From: Mucilaginibacter oryzae
GTDB lineage: Bacteria > Bacteroidota > Bacteroidia > Sphingobacteriales > Sphingobacteriaceae
DNA length: 64,000 bases
Assembly: GCF_003148845.1 (NCBI RefSeq)
Contig: NZ_QGHA01000002.1
Coordinates: 542,974-606,973, forward strand
Direction of reading: 5' to 3'
Made by a program: the position numbers and the translations under genes. This document shows, piece after piece, positions 17,774 through 27,560 of the stretch (its first letter is position 1; each line of letters starts with the position of its first letter). The notes beneath the pieces were generated by a model. The model did not search any database and was not told the DNA's origin. It saw only the letters and a program-made list of their open reading frames with translations.

Positions 17774-18280
17774 TTATATTTTGTCGAGGTAATCGGGCGG
17801 GTAAAATTTTTGATTGTATTTTTTTGCTAAGGCCATCAGTTTCTCCCTGGCAGCATCATCAAGAGGCGGCGGGGGAAGGAAAACGCCAAATTCTGCTGGT
17901 TGCCCTATTTCAGCAAACAGGTCTTCCAGTCCGGCAGGTATTACCGTACATAGCAGGCGCGCCATTTTATCACTCTGATTTTTAAAGCAATGCACCAATC
18001 CACCTAAAGGTATGTTGATAAGCGAACCTTTAGTGGCAGTATAGTTGCCTGCCTCTGTTTTTACCTCCACTTCACCCTCCAGTACATAAAAAGATTCCTG
18101 CATTTCGGCATGCGCATGGGGGCCGGGGCCATTACCCGGTGGCACCATCATTTCAATAAGGGCATAAGCGCCGCCGGTCTCTTTGCCGGAGATCACTATC
18201 CGGTACGAACCGCCGGCAATCGCGTAAGCTTTGCCGTCGGAAGGATTTGCAATTGTAGCTTGAGCATAAGAATTATTCAT
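17774..18280 (-). CDS. Cupin-domain protein
   Basis: Single-domain cupin of 168 aa. Motif 1 is PGPHAHAEMQESFYVLEGEVEV (His, His, Glu; about residues 50-71) and motif 2 is IPLGGLVHCFKNQ (His about 95), giving a normal metal site. The C-terminal tail (LPPPPLDDAAREKLMALAKKY) is typical of quercetin-dioxygenase-like cupins in soil bacteria. Catalytic activity cannot be assigned. It lies 27 bp upstream of the COX1-like membrane protein on the same strand. Confidence 0.85.
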   Translation of the reverse strand: MNNSYAQATIANPSDGKAYAIAGGSYRIVISGKETGGAYALIEMMVPPGNGPGPHAHAEMQESFYVLEGEVEVKTEAGNYTATKGSLINIPLGGLVHCFKNQSDKMARLLCTVIPAGLEDLFAEIGQPAEFGVFLPPPPLDDAAREKLMALAKKYNQKFYPPDYLDKI

Positions 18281-18536
18281 AACTAACTAATAATTTTTCT
18301 GTTTTTTTTCGTAGTTATAAACTGGGAATATCCGTCTTGCCTCTGACTGTCAGCCTCTCAGTTTACGTGAAATTACGTAATAAACGTTAGCTTTATGTTG
18401 CAGTCACACAAATAATATTTGTAAAGAATATTGACCTTTTTTAGGTTGAACTAATTTAGTCGATATTTTTTTCTTCTACGCAAATAGGTTGCGTACATAG
18501 TGATAAGCTTTGTAAATCAAATAAATAAATTACGAT

Positions 18537-19190
18537 ATGAGTGAACAAAATGAATCAAAATCACCATCCAGAACTCTCGATGAATTTCTATTCGTTAGTA
18601 TTCCATCGGCAGCTCGTACTGAAGTAATTGAAGCTTCTGTCACTATCGAGCGGGTTATTACAATTATGTTAGGTATGTTTTTAAATATTGACATCGAAAA
18701 TTCTAAATCATTAGGTAAAAATGGTTTGTCGTTTAATGATAAATTAAACTTGCTCGCCGACATTAACGTAATTGATAAAGAAGAAAAAAGTAAACTGATA
18801 AAGTTCTCGGAGATTAGAAACATCTTTGCCCATGACAGTACAATCTTTATGTTCCATCAATGTTTTAAATTGAATGACTTGAAAACATTTTTAACAAAAA
18901 GATACGGTGAGAAACAATCAACAAACGGGTTCATGGAAGAGAAAGATAAATTTCTATTTCTAAGCTTATTCGACGATGTAAAATCCATTTGCAAGAAGCT
19001 TTTCACTAAGATGATGGATAAGGAAAAAGATAGTGGTAGACAAACTGCAATCGTAGAGTTTTTCCAACATTTACAACATGTACTTGCAAAAATATCCGAA
19101 ACTGATCCGGCTTTTAAGTTAATAATAGATAAAGCTTATGAAGAAGCTAAACAGCAATGGCGAGATGTAAATGCAGTTGACAGTGTATAA
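18537..19190 (+). CDS. MltR/HEPN-like protein, AT-rich, isolated
   Basis: 217 aa, all helical by appearance, no signal or membrane segment. Residues about 25-110 match the pattern of mannitol-repressor-like (MltR) and related HEPN domains: an ER-I-ML start, LSFNDKLNLLADINVID, then EIRNIFAHD, which contains the Rx4H motif (R-N-I-F-A-H) seen in HEPN RNases and non-catalytic relatives. The C-terminal half is unrecognised. The gene is clearly richer in A/T than its neighbours and stands alone between a divergent cupin gene and an MFS gene, which suggests an acquired gene. It may be a regulator, toxin-like RNase or neither. Confidence 0.75.
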   Translation: MSEQNESKSPSRTLDEFLFVSIPSAARTEVIEASVTIERVITIMLGMFLNIDIENSKSLGKNGLSFNDKLNLLADINVIDKEEKSKLIKFSEIRNIFAHDSTIFMFHQCFKLNDLKTFLTKRYGEKQSTNGFMEEKDKFLFLSLFDDVKSICKKLFTKMMDKEKDSGRQTAIVEFFQHLQHVLAKISETDPAFKLIIDKAYEEAKQQWRDVNAVDSV

Positions 19191-19263
19191 GAATCCATAA
19201 ATAATAGCCACAGGTCGGCAGCGTATGCTTACTCGCCCAAAATTCCATAATTTTAAACCCGCA

Positions 19264-20592
19264 ATGGAAGCAAAAAATAATAAGAAAACCATCTGGGCCT
19301 GGAGCATGTTTGATTGGGCCAATCAATCGTACAACCTCGTTATCACTTCTACCATATTTCCCGCTTATTTTGTAGAGGTTACTAAATTCAACGCGCATGG
19401 TAAGGATACGGTAACCTTTTTCGGGCGCACCTTTGTCAACACTGTTTTATCCAATTATATCCTGGGGCTATCGTACCTGATTGTTGCGGCCATATTGCCT
19501 ATACTTACTTCGATAGCTGATTATAAGGGCAACAAGAAAACTTACCTGCAGTTATTTACCTGGCTGGGCAGCCTGGCTTGTTTCGGCTTGTTCTTTTTTA
19601 AACCAGGAGTAGGTTTGGAGATCCCGATGATTTGTTTTGGCCTCGCTTCGATAGGTTATTGCGGCGGGTTTGTTTTTTACAACTCGTATCTCCCGCAAAT
19701 AGCCACGCCCGATCAGCAGGATGCCGTGAGCGCTAAAGGGTTTATTTACGGCTACGTGGGCAGTATTGTAGTGCAGGTTCTCTGCTTTGTGGTGGTTTTG
19801 GCCCCGCAGCTATTCGGTATTACCGATGAATGGTTGCCCGCACGCATTTCCTTTATTATGGTATTTGTTTGGTGGATCGGTTTTTCCATCATCCCCTTCA
19901 GACTGTTGCCTAAAGGCCGACCAAATGTAGGTTCGCACCGGTATAACGTTTTAACAGGTGGTTTTAAAGAACTGGCCAAAGTGTATGGCAAAGTAAAAAG
20001 CATGCCTTTGTTAAAACGCTTCCTGGCTTCGTTCTTCTTTTATTCGGTGGGGGTGCAAACCATCTTGCTGGTTGCCGGCAACTTCGCCGCCAAAGAGCTT
20101 CACATGTCGGAGGAGGCCCTGATCTCGATCGTTTTAATTATACAGGTGGTGGCCGTACCCGGTGCTATGCTGGCCTCTGCATCGTCAAAAAAATATGGGA
20201 ACGTGCGTACCCTGGTTTGGTTGATAGCGGTGTGGTCGGTAGTGTGTTTTTGCGCTTACCTGATCACCAACTCCGTTCAGTTTTACGTAGCCGCGGTTAT
20301 TATAGGGGTAGCGATGGGAGGGGTGCAATCGCTTTCGCGCTCAACTTATTCTAAATACCTGCCGGAAAACATACCCGACACGGCTTCTTTTTTCAGCTTT
20401 TATGATGTTACAGAAAAGATTTCAATTGTTGTAGGTTTATTCTGTTTCGGCCTGGTAGAGTCGCTCACCAGCGAAATGCGCAACTCCACCCTGGCGCTCG
20501 ATGGTTTCTTTGTACTTGGGTTGATCATGATGATTGTGTTGTTGATTGCTGAAAATCGCTCGGTTAAGTACGGTGAAGCAAAATCGGCCTAA
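19264..20592 (+). CDS. MFS transporter, UMF1/Atg22-like
   Basis: Twelve-helix major facilitator of the UMF1 (Atg22-like) group. The N-terminus KKTIWAWSMFDWANQSYNLVI with its FDWANQ motif is diagnostic. The start at 19264 (MEAKNNKK) is preferred over 19225, which would add 13 non-conserved residues. The later segment SLSRSTYSKYLPENIPDTASFFSFYDVTEKIS is also conserved in the group. Transports an unknown solute; the yeast relative exports amino acids from the vacuole. No clear operon partner. Confidence 0.88.
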   Translation: MEAKNNKKTIWAWSMFDWANQSYNLVITSTIFPAYFVEVTKFNAHGKDTVTFFGRTFVNTVLSNYILGLSYLIVAAILPILTSIADYKGNKKTYLQLFTWLGSLACFGLFFFKPGVGLEIPMICFGLASIGYCGGFVFYNSYLPQIATPDQQDAVSAKGFIYGYVGSIVVQVLCFVVVLAPQLFGITDEWLPARISFIMVFVWWIGFSIIPFRLLPKGRPNVGSHRYNVLTGGFKELAKVYGKVKSMPLLKRFLASFFFYSVGVQTILLVAGNFAAKELHMSEEALISIVLIIQVVAVPGAMLASASSKKYGNVRTLVWLIAVWSVVCFCAYLITNSVQFYVAAVIIGVAMGGVQSLSRSTYSKYLPENIPDTASFFSFYDVTEKISIVVGLFCFGLVESLTSEMRNSTLALDGFFVLGLIMMIVLLIAENRSVKYGEAKSA

Positions 20593-20633
20593 ACAATTTG
20601 TACGCAGGCTTGTACTACTTAAAAGTATAAGTT

Positions 20634-20975
20634 ATGATTAATACCATAAACCGTCATGTAACCGATAATAATGGGATTCAGCATCATGTAATCATTGAAC
20701 CTGTTCTGCACCAGTTAACCGATAACCAGCTTATGGATACCGGTTTATATAAATTATACAAAGGAGGCGATGAAGCCGAAACAACAATTTTTGAAGTGCA
20801 GCCTATAGCGCCTGAGATAGGCGAAAATGTGCAACCGATCGATGATAATAAAAATCCGGACTACCTTGGGCAGATCCGGTTTACGGGCGATAGTGACTGG
20901 CATTATTCGGAAGGTTTTTTATCTGTTTACGAGCAGGAGCAGCTGGTTGAATTTATCAGGAGTGCAAATAGTTGA
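20634..20975 (+). CDS. Conserved-looking hypothetical protein
   Basis: 113 aa, cytoplasmic, acidic, not recognised. It begins MINTINRHVTDNNG, has a middle rich in Asp/Glu/Pro and ends with GFLSVYEQEQLVEFIRSANS, a helical tail. It starts 41 bp after the MFS gene and codon use resembles the neighbours, so I consider it real. No function can be offered. Confidence 0.65.
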   Translation: MINTINRHVTDNNGIQHHVIIEPVLHQLTDNQLMDTGLYKLYKGGDEAETTIFEVQPIAPEIGENVQPIDDNKNPDYLGQIRFTGDSDWHYSEGFLSVYEQEQLVEFIRSANS

Positions 20976-21055
20976 ATTTTGTTTTTCCTGCTGACATAGG
21001 GCTGTCACCGGTCTGTATTTTCTTTGCAGGGTAATCACAAACAAAAAATACTGCA

Positions 21056-21580
21056 ATGGAAAACAACACAATTCAACAACAAACCGAACAGCCTGCCGCT
21101 TATGTATACACTCCCGATCAGCTTCTACAAAATTGGTTGGGACATCGCCGCGTTACCCGCAGACTGATAGAGGCCTTTCCTGAAGATGCTTTATTTAATT
21201 ACTCGATTGGCGGGATGAGGCCATTTGCCGATATGGCGAAGGAAATTATCAGCATGAGCGGGCCTGGCGTAAGAGGCGTAGTAACCGATGACTGGACACC
21301 AATTGCCGGTCTGGATCATCACACTGGTAAAATAACAGCCACAACCAAAGCGGAGTTATTGCAACTCTGGGATAATGCAACAGAGGTTATCACTAACTAT
21401 TGGCCGCAAATAAGTTTACAGCGTTTCCAGGAAAAAGTTGTGGCGTTTGGGCAGTACGAAGGCCTGGTTAATTCAACCCTGCAGTACATCGTCGATAATG
21501 AGATCCATCACCGTGGTCAAGGCTATGTTTACCTGCGAGCCCTGGGCATAGAGCCGCCTGCATTTTACGACAGAAGCTAA
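21056..21580 (+). CDS. DinB-family protein
   Basis: Four-helix DinB/YfiT-like protein of 174 aa. The metal-binding His set is visible: His in NWLGHRRVTRRLIEAFP (about residue 31), GLDHHTGK (about 85) and DNEIHHRGQGYVYLRALG (about 145-160), the last being the family's most conserved stretch. DinB relatives include thiol-dependent transferases and many proteins of unknown role. Monocistronic, ending in a bidirectional terminator shared with the LacI gene. Confidence 0.88.
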   Translation: MENNTIQQQTEQPAAYVYTPDQLLQNWLGHRRVTRRLIEAFPEDALFNYSIGGMRPFADMAKEIISMSGPGVRGVVTDDWTPIAGLDHHTGKITATTKAELLQLWDNATEVITNYWPQISLQRFQEKVVAFGQYEGLVNSTLQYIVDNEIHHRGQGYVYLRALGIEPPAFYDRS

Positions 21581-21613
21581 TTGCTAAGTAACTTTGTTAT
21601 ATTGCTGTTAATC

Positions 21614-21665
21614 AAAAGGTAATATCTCACTCAGGAATAATTGCTTGAAGTGTGTATTACCTTTT
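21614..21665. terminator. Bidirectional terminator between dinB-like and lacI-like genes
   Basis: AAAAGGTAAT (21614-21623) pairs perfectly with ATTACCTTTT (21656-21665) and more T follows on the plus strand, while the A-run gives a T-run on the minus strand. It lies between two convergent genes. Confidence 0.65.
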
Positions 21666-21685
21666 TTATTTCAAAAAACGCTAAG

Positions 21686-22717
21686 CTAACTTTTTTTCGC
21701 CGTCGACCCCCTGGTGATCAGCTCCGGCTTAATACTGATAATTTTCGGTTTTACAGCCACGTCGCTATTGGCAACTTCCTGGAAAAACAGGTTACCAATG
21801 GTATTACCCATATAAACGCTAAACTGATCGATGGTGGTTATTGACGGACTGGTGATCTGCGTAAAAGCCTCGTTCGAGTATCCGCAGATGCCCAGTTCAG
21901 ATGGTACTTTAATATTCATCGCGTTAGCCACTTCCAAAACCCCCAGCGCCGAAAAATCAGATGTGGAAGCGAATATGGCATCCGGAGGTTCGGGCAAATT
22001 CAATAGCTTGCGGGTGGCATTGGCGCCAAGCTCTTTAGTCCACGCATTCTCTATAATTAGTTCATCAATAATGGGCACTTTACGGTCGGCCAGGGCGCGC
22101 AAATAACCGTTTTTACGTTGGCGGAAGATATTGAGGTTTTGCGGGCCCTCGAGCAGGGCTATCCGTTTATAGCCGTTATCAATCATATGGGCTACGGCCT
22201 CAAAGGATGCCTGCTCGTTATCATTAATTACTTTCAGGGTTTCCAGTTCTTCGGCCACACGGTCAAACTGGATCAGCTGGATGCCATGGTCAAGTACATT
22301 TTGCAGGTGCTGGTAATCATAGCTATCGGCCGAAACAGAAATAACGATACAATCAACATGCTGGTTAATGAGCGTGTTAACGCATTGAATTTCCTTATCA
22401 TGCACCTCGCCCGATTGGCAGATGATGAGGTTGTACCCTTTCTGGTAAGTCGTTTCCTCAATACCGGCAATCACGTTACTGAAAAAATTCTGGTTGATGC
22501 GCGGTACCACCACTCCAATGGTTTTTGAATGCCCCTTGCGCAGGTTGGATGCCAGCGTATTGCGCTTATAGTTTAACTCATCGGCGGTTTTGATGATGAG
22601 CTCGCGGGTTTTTTCGTTTACCTGGCTGCTGTTGTTCAGCGCCCGCGATACCGATGAGGCCGTAATGCCGAGTTTGGCGGCAATATCATAAATGGTGGTA
22701 CGTTTAACTTTCTTCAT
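21686..22717 (-). CDS. LacI-family transcription regulator
   Basis: LacI/GalR repressor of 343 aa. The N-terminal HTH reads RTTIYDIAAKLGITASSVSRALNNSSQVNEKT, followed by the hinge helix region NTLASNLRKGHSKTIGVVVP and a periplasmic-binding-protein-like effector domain. I start it at the ATG at 22717 (MKKVKRT); an upstream TTG at 22729 adds only four residues. It is divergent from xylB, with a perfect 12-bp palindrome between them (22749-22760), so it most likely controls the xylose genes, perhaps sensing xylose or xylulose. The uronate genes may share it (related palindrome at 27731). Confidence 0.92.
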   Translation of the reverse strand: MKKVKRTTIYDIAAKLGITASSVSRALNNSSQVNEKTRELIIKTADELNYKRNTLASNLRKGHSKTIGVVVPRINQNFFSNVIAGIEETTYQKGYNLIICQSGEVHDKEIQCVNTLINQHVDCIVISVSADSYDYQHLQNVLDHGIQLIQFDRVAEELETLKVINDNEQASFEAVAHMIDNGYKRIALLEGPQNLNIFRQRKNGYLRALADRKVPIIDELIIENAWTKELGANATRKLLNLPEPPDAIFASTSDFSALGVLEVANAMNIKVPSELGICGYSNEAFTQITSPSITTIDQFSVYMGNTIGNLFFQEVANSDVAVKPKIISIKPELITRGSTAKKS

Positions 22718-22748
22718 TGACAGGTGCAATTTGGAAAAAATATTTTAC

Positions 22749-22760
22749 GCAATCGATTGC
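22749..22760. promoter_or_regulatory. LacI-type operator candidate before xylB
   Basis: GCAATCGATTGC is a perfect 12-bp palindrome with the central CG typical of LacI-family operators, in the 120-bp divergent region between the lacI-like gene and xylB. Confidence 0.7.
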
Positions 22761-22837
22761 AATTTTCATTTATTTACATATTTTCGTTGCGTTAAGTTAC
22801 CAATTAAACAAAATATCCAAAATTATACTTAAAAGCT

Positions 22838-24313
22838 ATGCTGTTATTAGGGATCGATATAGGTACCTCGTCGGTAAAAGTAAGCGTTGTTGACGCCGCC
22901 ACACAACGAGCCGTAGCCTCGGCACAATACCCCGACGAAGAATCGCCGATAAAAGCATTGCACCCAGGCTGGGCCGAGCAATCACCATCCATGTGGTGGG
23001 AGCAGTTTCAAAAAGCATTGGAACGCTGCCATGCAAAAGGGGCCTACAACCCGCAGCATATAGCAGCAGTGGGCATAGCTTACCAGATGCACGGGCTGGT
23101 ACTGGTAGATAAAGATCAAAATGTTTTACGCGACAGCATCATTTGGTGCGATAGCCGCGCCGTTGAAATTGGCGATAAAGCGTTCGCGGCGATAGGCGGG
23201 GAGCATTGCCTTTCGCACCTGTTGAACTCTCCCGGTAATTTCACAGCCTCAAAACTCGCCTGGGTGAAGGAAAACGAGCCTGAAACTTATGCTAAGATCG
23301 ATAAGATCATGCTGCCCGGCGATTATATCGGCATGAAACTTACCGGCGAGATCACCACCTCGGTATCAGCCTTATCCGAAGGTGTTTTCTTCGATTTTAA
23401 AACCAACAGCATCTCTAAAGAGATTGTTGATTATTTCGGATTCGACGAAAGCCTTTTCCCGGTTATTAACCCGGTATTTTCTTCGCATGGGGCGTTGCAA
23501 ATATCTGTTGCCGACACGTTAGGACTAAAGGCAGGGATCCCGGTGGCCTATAAATCCGGCGATCAGCCCAACAACGCACTTTCATTAAATGTACTTAACC
23601 CGGGCGAAGTGGCTGCAACAGCCGGTACTTCGGGCGTTATATACGGTGTGAGCGACCAGCTGGCTTACGATCAGCAATCGCGCATCAACACCTTTGCGCA
23701 CGTTAATTATGCCGAAGAGCAAAAAAGACTTGGCGTGTTATTGTGCATAAATGGCACCGGCAGCCTTTACCGCTGGGTGAAAAATACATTCGGCACCGGC
23801 TACAGCTATAACCAGATGAATGCCGAAGCCGAAAAAGCGCCATTGGGCAGCGAAGGTCTACAGGTATTACCGTTCGGCAACGGTGCCGAGCGGATGCTGA
23901 ACAATAAACAGGTAGGCGCTCACTTTCAGAATATCGATTTAAACCTGCATACCCCGGCGCATATTTTCCGCGCGGTGCAGGAGGGGATCGCGTCCTCATT
24001 TCGTTATGGCTTTGATATTATGCGCGGCAACGGCATGAACCCAACCGTGATCCGTGCAGGCAAAAGCAACCTATTTTTAAGCGATCTGTTTACCCAGACT
24101 TTTGTTAATGCCACAGGCGTTCCTGTTGAACTTTACAATAACGATGGCAGCGTTGGCGCGGCTTTAGGCGCAGGCATAGGCGCTGGTATTTTCAAATCAG
24201 CAACGGAGGCGTTCAGCAACATCCAGGCCATAAAACTGATTGAACCAACAACCGATGCCTTTGAACCGGTTTACCAGGAGTGGAAGGAGTTATTAGGCGC
24301 CCGTTTAGGGTGA
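22838..24313 (+). CDS. xylB: Xylulokinase
   Basis: FGGY-family sugar kinase that phosphorylates D-xylulose to xylulose 5-phosphate. The N-terminal phosphate loop is GIDIGTSSVKVSVVD (about residues 5-19), the substrate region has GIAYQMHGLVLVD and WCDSRAVE (about 75-110), the catalytic Asp is in SGDQPNNAL (about 240), and the adenosine site is near GAALGAGIGAG in the C-terminus. The 491 aa length matches XylB. The next gene is xylA, which settles the substrate. 115 bp separate xylB and xylA. Confidence 0.93.
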   Translation: MLLLGIDIGTSSVKVSVVDAATQRAVASAQYPDEESPIKALHPGWAEQSPSMWWEQFQKALERCHAKGAYNPQHIAAVGIAYQMHGLVLVDKDQNVLRDSIIWCDSRAVEIGDKAFAAIGGEHCLSHLLNSPGNFTASKLAWVKENEPETYAKIDKIMLPGDYIGMKLTGEITTSVSALSEGVFFDFKTNSISKEIVDYFGFDESLFPVINPVFSSHGALQISVADTLGLKAGIPVAYKSGDQPNNALSLNVLNPGEVAATAGTSGVIYGVSDQLAYDQQSRINTFAHVNYAEEQKRLGVLLCINGTGSLYRWVKNTFGTGYSYNQMNAEAEKAPLGSEGLQVLPFGNGAERMLNNKQVGAHFQNIDLNLHTPAHIFRAVQEGIASSFRYGFDIMRGNGMNPTVIRAGKSNLFLSDLFTQTFVNATGVPVELYNNDGSVGAALGAGIGAGIFKSATEAFSNIQAIKLIEPTTDAFEPVYQEWKELLGARLG

Positions 24314-24428
24314 AAGGCAAAAGGATAAAGGCGAAAGGTAGCTTCATTAAACCTCCTTCAATAATTAAAATCAACAACTACCAATAAAAAAATCAATAAT
24401 TCATTAACTCACTAATTCACTAAATAAA
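24314..24428. repeat. Low-complexity xylB-xylA spacer with AAAGG and ATTCACTAA repeats
   Basis: The spacer starts with a degenerate AAAGG tandem (24311-24341, units AAAGGCA, AAAGGAT, AAAGGCG, AAAGG) and ends with a degenerate AATTCATTAACTCACTAATTCACTAA tract spread over 24396-24423. Both types are common between Bacteroidota genes (from memory). No hairpin strong enough to stop transcription was seen, so read-through into xylA is likely. Confidence 0.5.
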
Positions 24429-25754
24429 ATGATCGTAACAGGCGAAAAAGAATTTTTTAAAGGAATAGGTCAAATCAAATTTGAAGGCCTCGAATCAGAT
24501 AACCCGCTGGCGTTCCGCTGGTATGATGCGGATAGGGTGGTGGCAGGTAAAACCATGAAAGATCATTTACGTTTTGCCTGTGCTTACTGGCATTCGTTCT
24601 GCGGTACCGGCGCCGATCCGTTTGGCGGCGCTACGCATGTTTTCCCGTGGGATGAAAAAGCCGATGCCGTTGAGCGCGCGAAAGACAAAATGGATGCCGC
24701 TTTTGAGTTCATCACCAAAATGAACATGCCGTACTATTGCTTTCACGATGTAGACGTAGTTGATTATGGCAACGATGTAGTTGAAAACGAGCGCCGTTTA
24801 CAGGCTTTGGTTGATTATGCCAAGCAAAAACAAGCCGAAAGCGGTGTAAAGCTGCTTTGGGGTACGGCCAACCTGTTTAGCCACAAACGTTACATGAACG
24901 GTGCTTCAACAAATCCTGATTTTCATGTGCTGGCGCATGCAGGCGCGCAGGTTAAAGCTGCTTTGGACGCTACTATAGCTTTAGGCGGCGAGAACTACGT
25001 TTTCTGGGGTGGCCGTGAAGGTTATATGACCCTGCTGAACACCAACATGAAACGCGAGCAGGAGCATTTGGCTAAGTTTTTACATACCGCTAAAGATTAT
25101 GCCCGCAAACAAGGCTTTAAAGGCACATTCTTTATCGAACCAAAACCATGCGAGCCAACCAAGCACCAGTATGATTATGACGCGGCAACCGTATTAGGCT
25201 TCCTGCAGAAATATGATCTGATCAACGATTTTAAACTGAACCTTGAGGTAAACCACGCCACTTTAGCTGGCCACACATTTCAGCATGAGTTGCAGGTTGC
25301 TGCAGACGCCGGTTTATTAGGTTCGATAGATGCCAACCGTGGAGATTACCAAAATGGCTGGGATACCGATCAGTTCCCGAATGATATCAACGAGATTACC
25401 GAATGCATGCTGATCATTTTGGAAGCAGGCGGCTTCCAGGGTGGCGGTATTAACTTCGATGCCAAAATCCGTCGTAACTCTACCGATCCGGCAGATCTGT
25501 TTTATGCGCACGTTGGTGGTATCGATTTGTTTGCAAGGGCTTTGGTAACAGCTGATAACATCCTGCAAAAATCGGAATATAAAAAGCTTCGTGCCAAAAG
25601 GTATGCCTCTTTTGATACCGGCACAGGAAAAGATTTTGAAAACGGCAATGTTTCTTTGGAAGATTTGCGTAACTATGCGATAGCTAACGGCGAGCCTAAC
25701 GTGACAAGCGGTAAACAAGAATATATCGAAAACTTGATAAATCGATATATATAG
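24429..25754 (+). CDS. xylA: Xylose isomerase
   Basis: Converts D-xylose to D-xylulose with two divalent metals. The 441 aa length equals the long (class II) enzymes such as that of E. coli (440). Catalytic and metal motifs are [10 protein letters not shown] (His/Asp near residues 102-105), [18 protein letters not shown] (Glu near 234), [13 protein letters not shown] (His near 273) and the metal Asp residues in [15 protein letters not shown] (near 300-311). The first gene of the pathway, xylB, is upstream and the symporter follows 48 bp downstream. Confidence 0.97.
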   Translation: MIVTGEKEFFKGIGQIKFEGLESDNPLAFRWYDADRVVAGKTMKDHLRFACAYWHSFCGTGADPFGGATHVFPWDEKADAVERAKDKMDAAFEFITKMNMPYYCFHDVDVVDYGNDVVENERRLQALVDYAKQKQAESGVKLLWGTANLFSHKRYMNGASTNPDFHVLAHAGAQVKAALDATIALGGENYVFWGGREGYMTLLNTNMKREQEHLAKFLHTAKDYARKQGFKGTFFIEPKPCEPTKHQYDYDAATVLGFLQKYDLINDFKLNLEVNHATLAGHTFQHELQVAADAGLLGSIDANRGDYQNGWDTDQFPNDINEITECMLIILEAGGFQGGGINFDAKIRRNSTDPADLFYAHVGGIDLFARALVTADNILQKSEYKKLRAKRYASFDTGTGKDFENGNVSLEDLRNYAIANGEPNVTSGKQEYIENLINRYI

Positions 25755-25802
25755 TTTATAATTGTCAATCATACATATTAAAACCAAAGACAAACCAAAA
25801 CA

Positions 25803-27509
25803 ATGAATCAACAAACCCTTTCTTCCGGCGATTACGTCGTTTTTGCTATCTACTTCATTATCGTGGCGGGTTACGGCCTGTGGGTGTACAAGCGGAAGCA
25901 TAATGCTGATGCTACCTCGAAAGATTATTTTTTAGCAGAAGGATCGCTCACCTGGTGGGCTATCGGTGCTTCACTTATCGCATCAAACATCTCTGCCGAA
26001 CAATTTATCGGTACCAGCGGCTCGGCTTTCAAAATGGGTTTGGCTATTTCAACTTATGAGTGGATGGCAGCAATAACGCTGATCATTGTGGCGGTTTTCT
26101 TTATCCCGGTTTACCTGCGCAACAAAATTTTTACCATGCCGCAATTCCTTCACGAAAGGTACAACAGCACGGTGGCCATGATTATGGCAATTTTTTGGTT
26201 GCTGCTTTACATCGTGGTTAACCTGATGTCAATCCTGTATCTTGGCGCGTTGGCTATCAGCAACATTGCCGATATCAATATCAACGCCTGTATCATTTTG
26301 CTGGCTGTTTTTGCCGTGGTAATTACACTGGGCGGTATGAAGGTAATTGGTTATACCGACGTTATACAGGTTGCTGTATTGGTATTAGGCGGCCTGGTGG
26401 CAGTTTATCTCGCCTTGAACAAACTAAGCGAATACACCAATACTCCAGGTTTAGTTAGCGGCCTTAATTACCTGCACGATCAGGCTAAAGACCATTTCCA
26501 CATGATCCTGAAAAAAGATAATGACAACTACATGGATTTGCCTGGTTTATCAGTATTGATAGGCGGCATGTGGATTGTTAACCTTAACTATTGGGGCTGC
26601 AACCAATACATCACACAGCGTGCCCTTGGCGCAAATCTTAAAACAGCGCGCGGCGGTATTTTATTCGCTGCCGTGCTGAAACTGCTTATGCCGGTTATCG
26701 TGGTATTGCCGGGTATAGCTGCTTACGTTTTGCATGAAAAAGGGATGTTTCACAAAGAAATGCTGAGTTCATCAGGTGTGCTTGATCCTAACAAGGCATA
26801 TCCGTCGCTGCTCTCCTTATTGCCTTCAGGCCTGAAAGGTTTATCATTCGCAGCGCTTACCGCAGCCATTGTTGCATCACTGGCAGGTAAGGCCAACAGT
26901 ATCGCTACTATTTTTACGCTCGATATCTACAAAAAAGCCATCAACCCTGAAGCAACCGACAAAAAGCTGGTTAACCTTGGTAAAATGTCGGTAATTGTAG
27001 CTATGGCTTTAGGCGTATTATTATCGTTTGTAATTGGTGAAAAACTGATGGGTGAGGGTAAACAAGGCTTCCAGTACATTCAGGAATACACAGGTTTCGT
27101 ATCTCCGGGTATCTTTGCCATGTTCATCCTTGGCTTCTTCTGGAAAAAGGCTACTTCAAACGCGGCGCTGTTTGCAACCATCGGCGGGTTTATTTTCTCG
27201 TGTTTCTTTAAACTTTGTCCCCGGTTTATTGACCTTAGCTTCCTGTCGCCTTACGGTTTTTCCAAACTGGCTTTACAGGACGATAAAGTGACCAAACTTT
27301 ACGAGATCCCTTTCCTTGACCGTATGGGCTTTGTGTTTGTACTTTGCGTGATCGGTATGTACATCATCTCGAAAATTGAAAACGCCCGCGGCGTCGTTCC
27401 AAACGGCCTGGTGGTTGATACATCAATGTTTAAAACATCACGTGCCTTCACTGCCGGTGCTTTAATTGTAACCGGTATTGTGGTTGCATTGTACTCAATT
27501 TTCTGGTAG
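25803..27509 (+). CDS. Sodium:sugar symporter (SSS family, SGLT-like), probable xylose importer
   Basis: Inner-membrane Na+/solute symporter of 568 aa with about 14 helices. Family motifs include ASLIASNISAEQFIGTSGSAFKMGL (helix 2), the later WGCNQYITQRALGA and LTAAIVASLAGKANSIATIFTLDIYKK with the Na+-binding Ser/Thr cluster. The position right after xylB-xylA points to xylose as the substrate, as in similar Bacteroidota clusters. A hairpin terminator follows at 27529-27560. Closest well-known relative is the Vibrio galactose transporter vSGLT. Confidence 0.9.
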   Translation: MNQQTLSSGDYVVFAIYFIIVAGYGLWVYKRKHNADATSKDYFLAEGSLTWWAIGASLIASNISAEQFIGTSGSAFKMGLAISTYEWMAAITLIIVAVFFIPVYLRNKIFTMPQFLHERYNSTVAMIMAIFWLLLYIVVNLMSILYLGALAISNIADININACIILLAVFAVVITLGGMKVIGYTDVIQVAVLVLGGLVAVYLALNKLSEYTNTPGLVSGLNYLHDQAKDHFHMILKKDNDNYMDLPGLSVLIGGMWIVNLNYWGCNQYITQRALGANLKTARGGILFAAVLKLLMPVIVVLPGIAAYVLHEKGMFHKEMLSSSGVLDPNKAYPSLLSLLPSGLKGLSFAALTAAIVASLAGKANSIATIFTLDIYKKAINPEATDKKLVNLGKMSVIVAMALGVLLSFVIGEKLMGEGKQGFQYIQEYTGFVSPGIFAMFILGFFWKKATSNAALFATIGGFIFSCFFKLCPRFIDLSFLSPYGFSKLALQDDKVTKLYEIPFLDRMGFVFVLCVIGMYIISKIENARGVVPNGLVVDTSMFKTSRAFTAGALIVTGIVVALYSIFW

Positions 27510-27528
27510 CAGATCATGGCTTCGGCAT

Positions 27529-27560
27529 AACGGCGGTGGAATTGAAATTTCACCGCCGTT
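27529..27560 (+). terminator. Hairpin terminator after the xylose symporter gene
   Basis: AACGGCGGTG (27529-27538) pairs over 10 bp with CACCGCCGTT (27551-27560), loop 12 nt, followed by ATTATTT. It would separate the xylose genes from the uronate genes. Confidence 0.65.

Noticed and set aside
22718..22729. TTG start four codons upstream of the LacI-family gene
   Set aside because: The ATG at 22717 (MKKVKRT) gives the usual N-terminus directly before the HTH.
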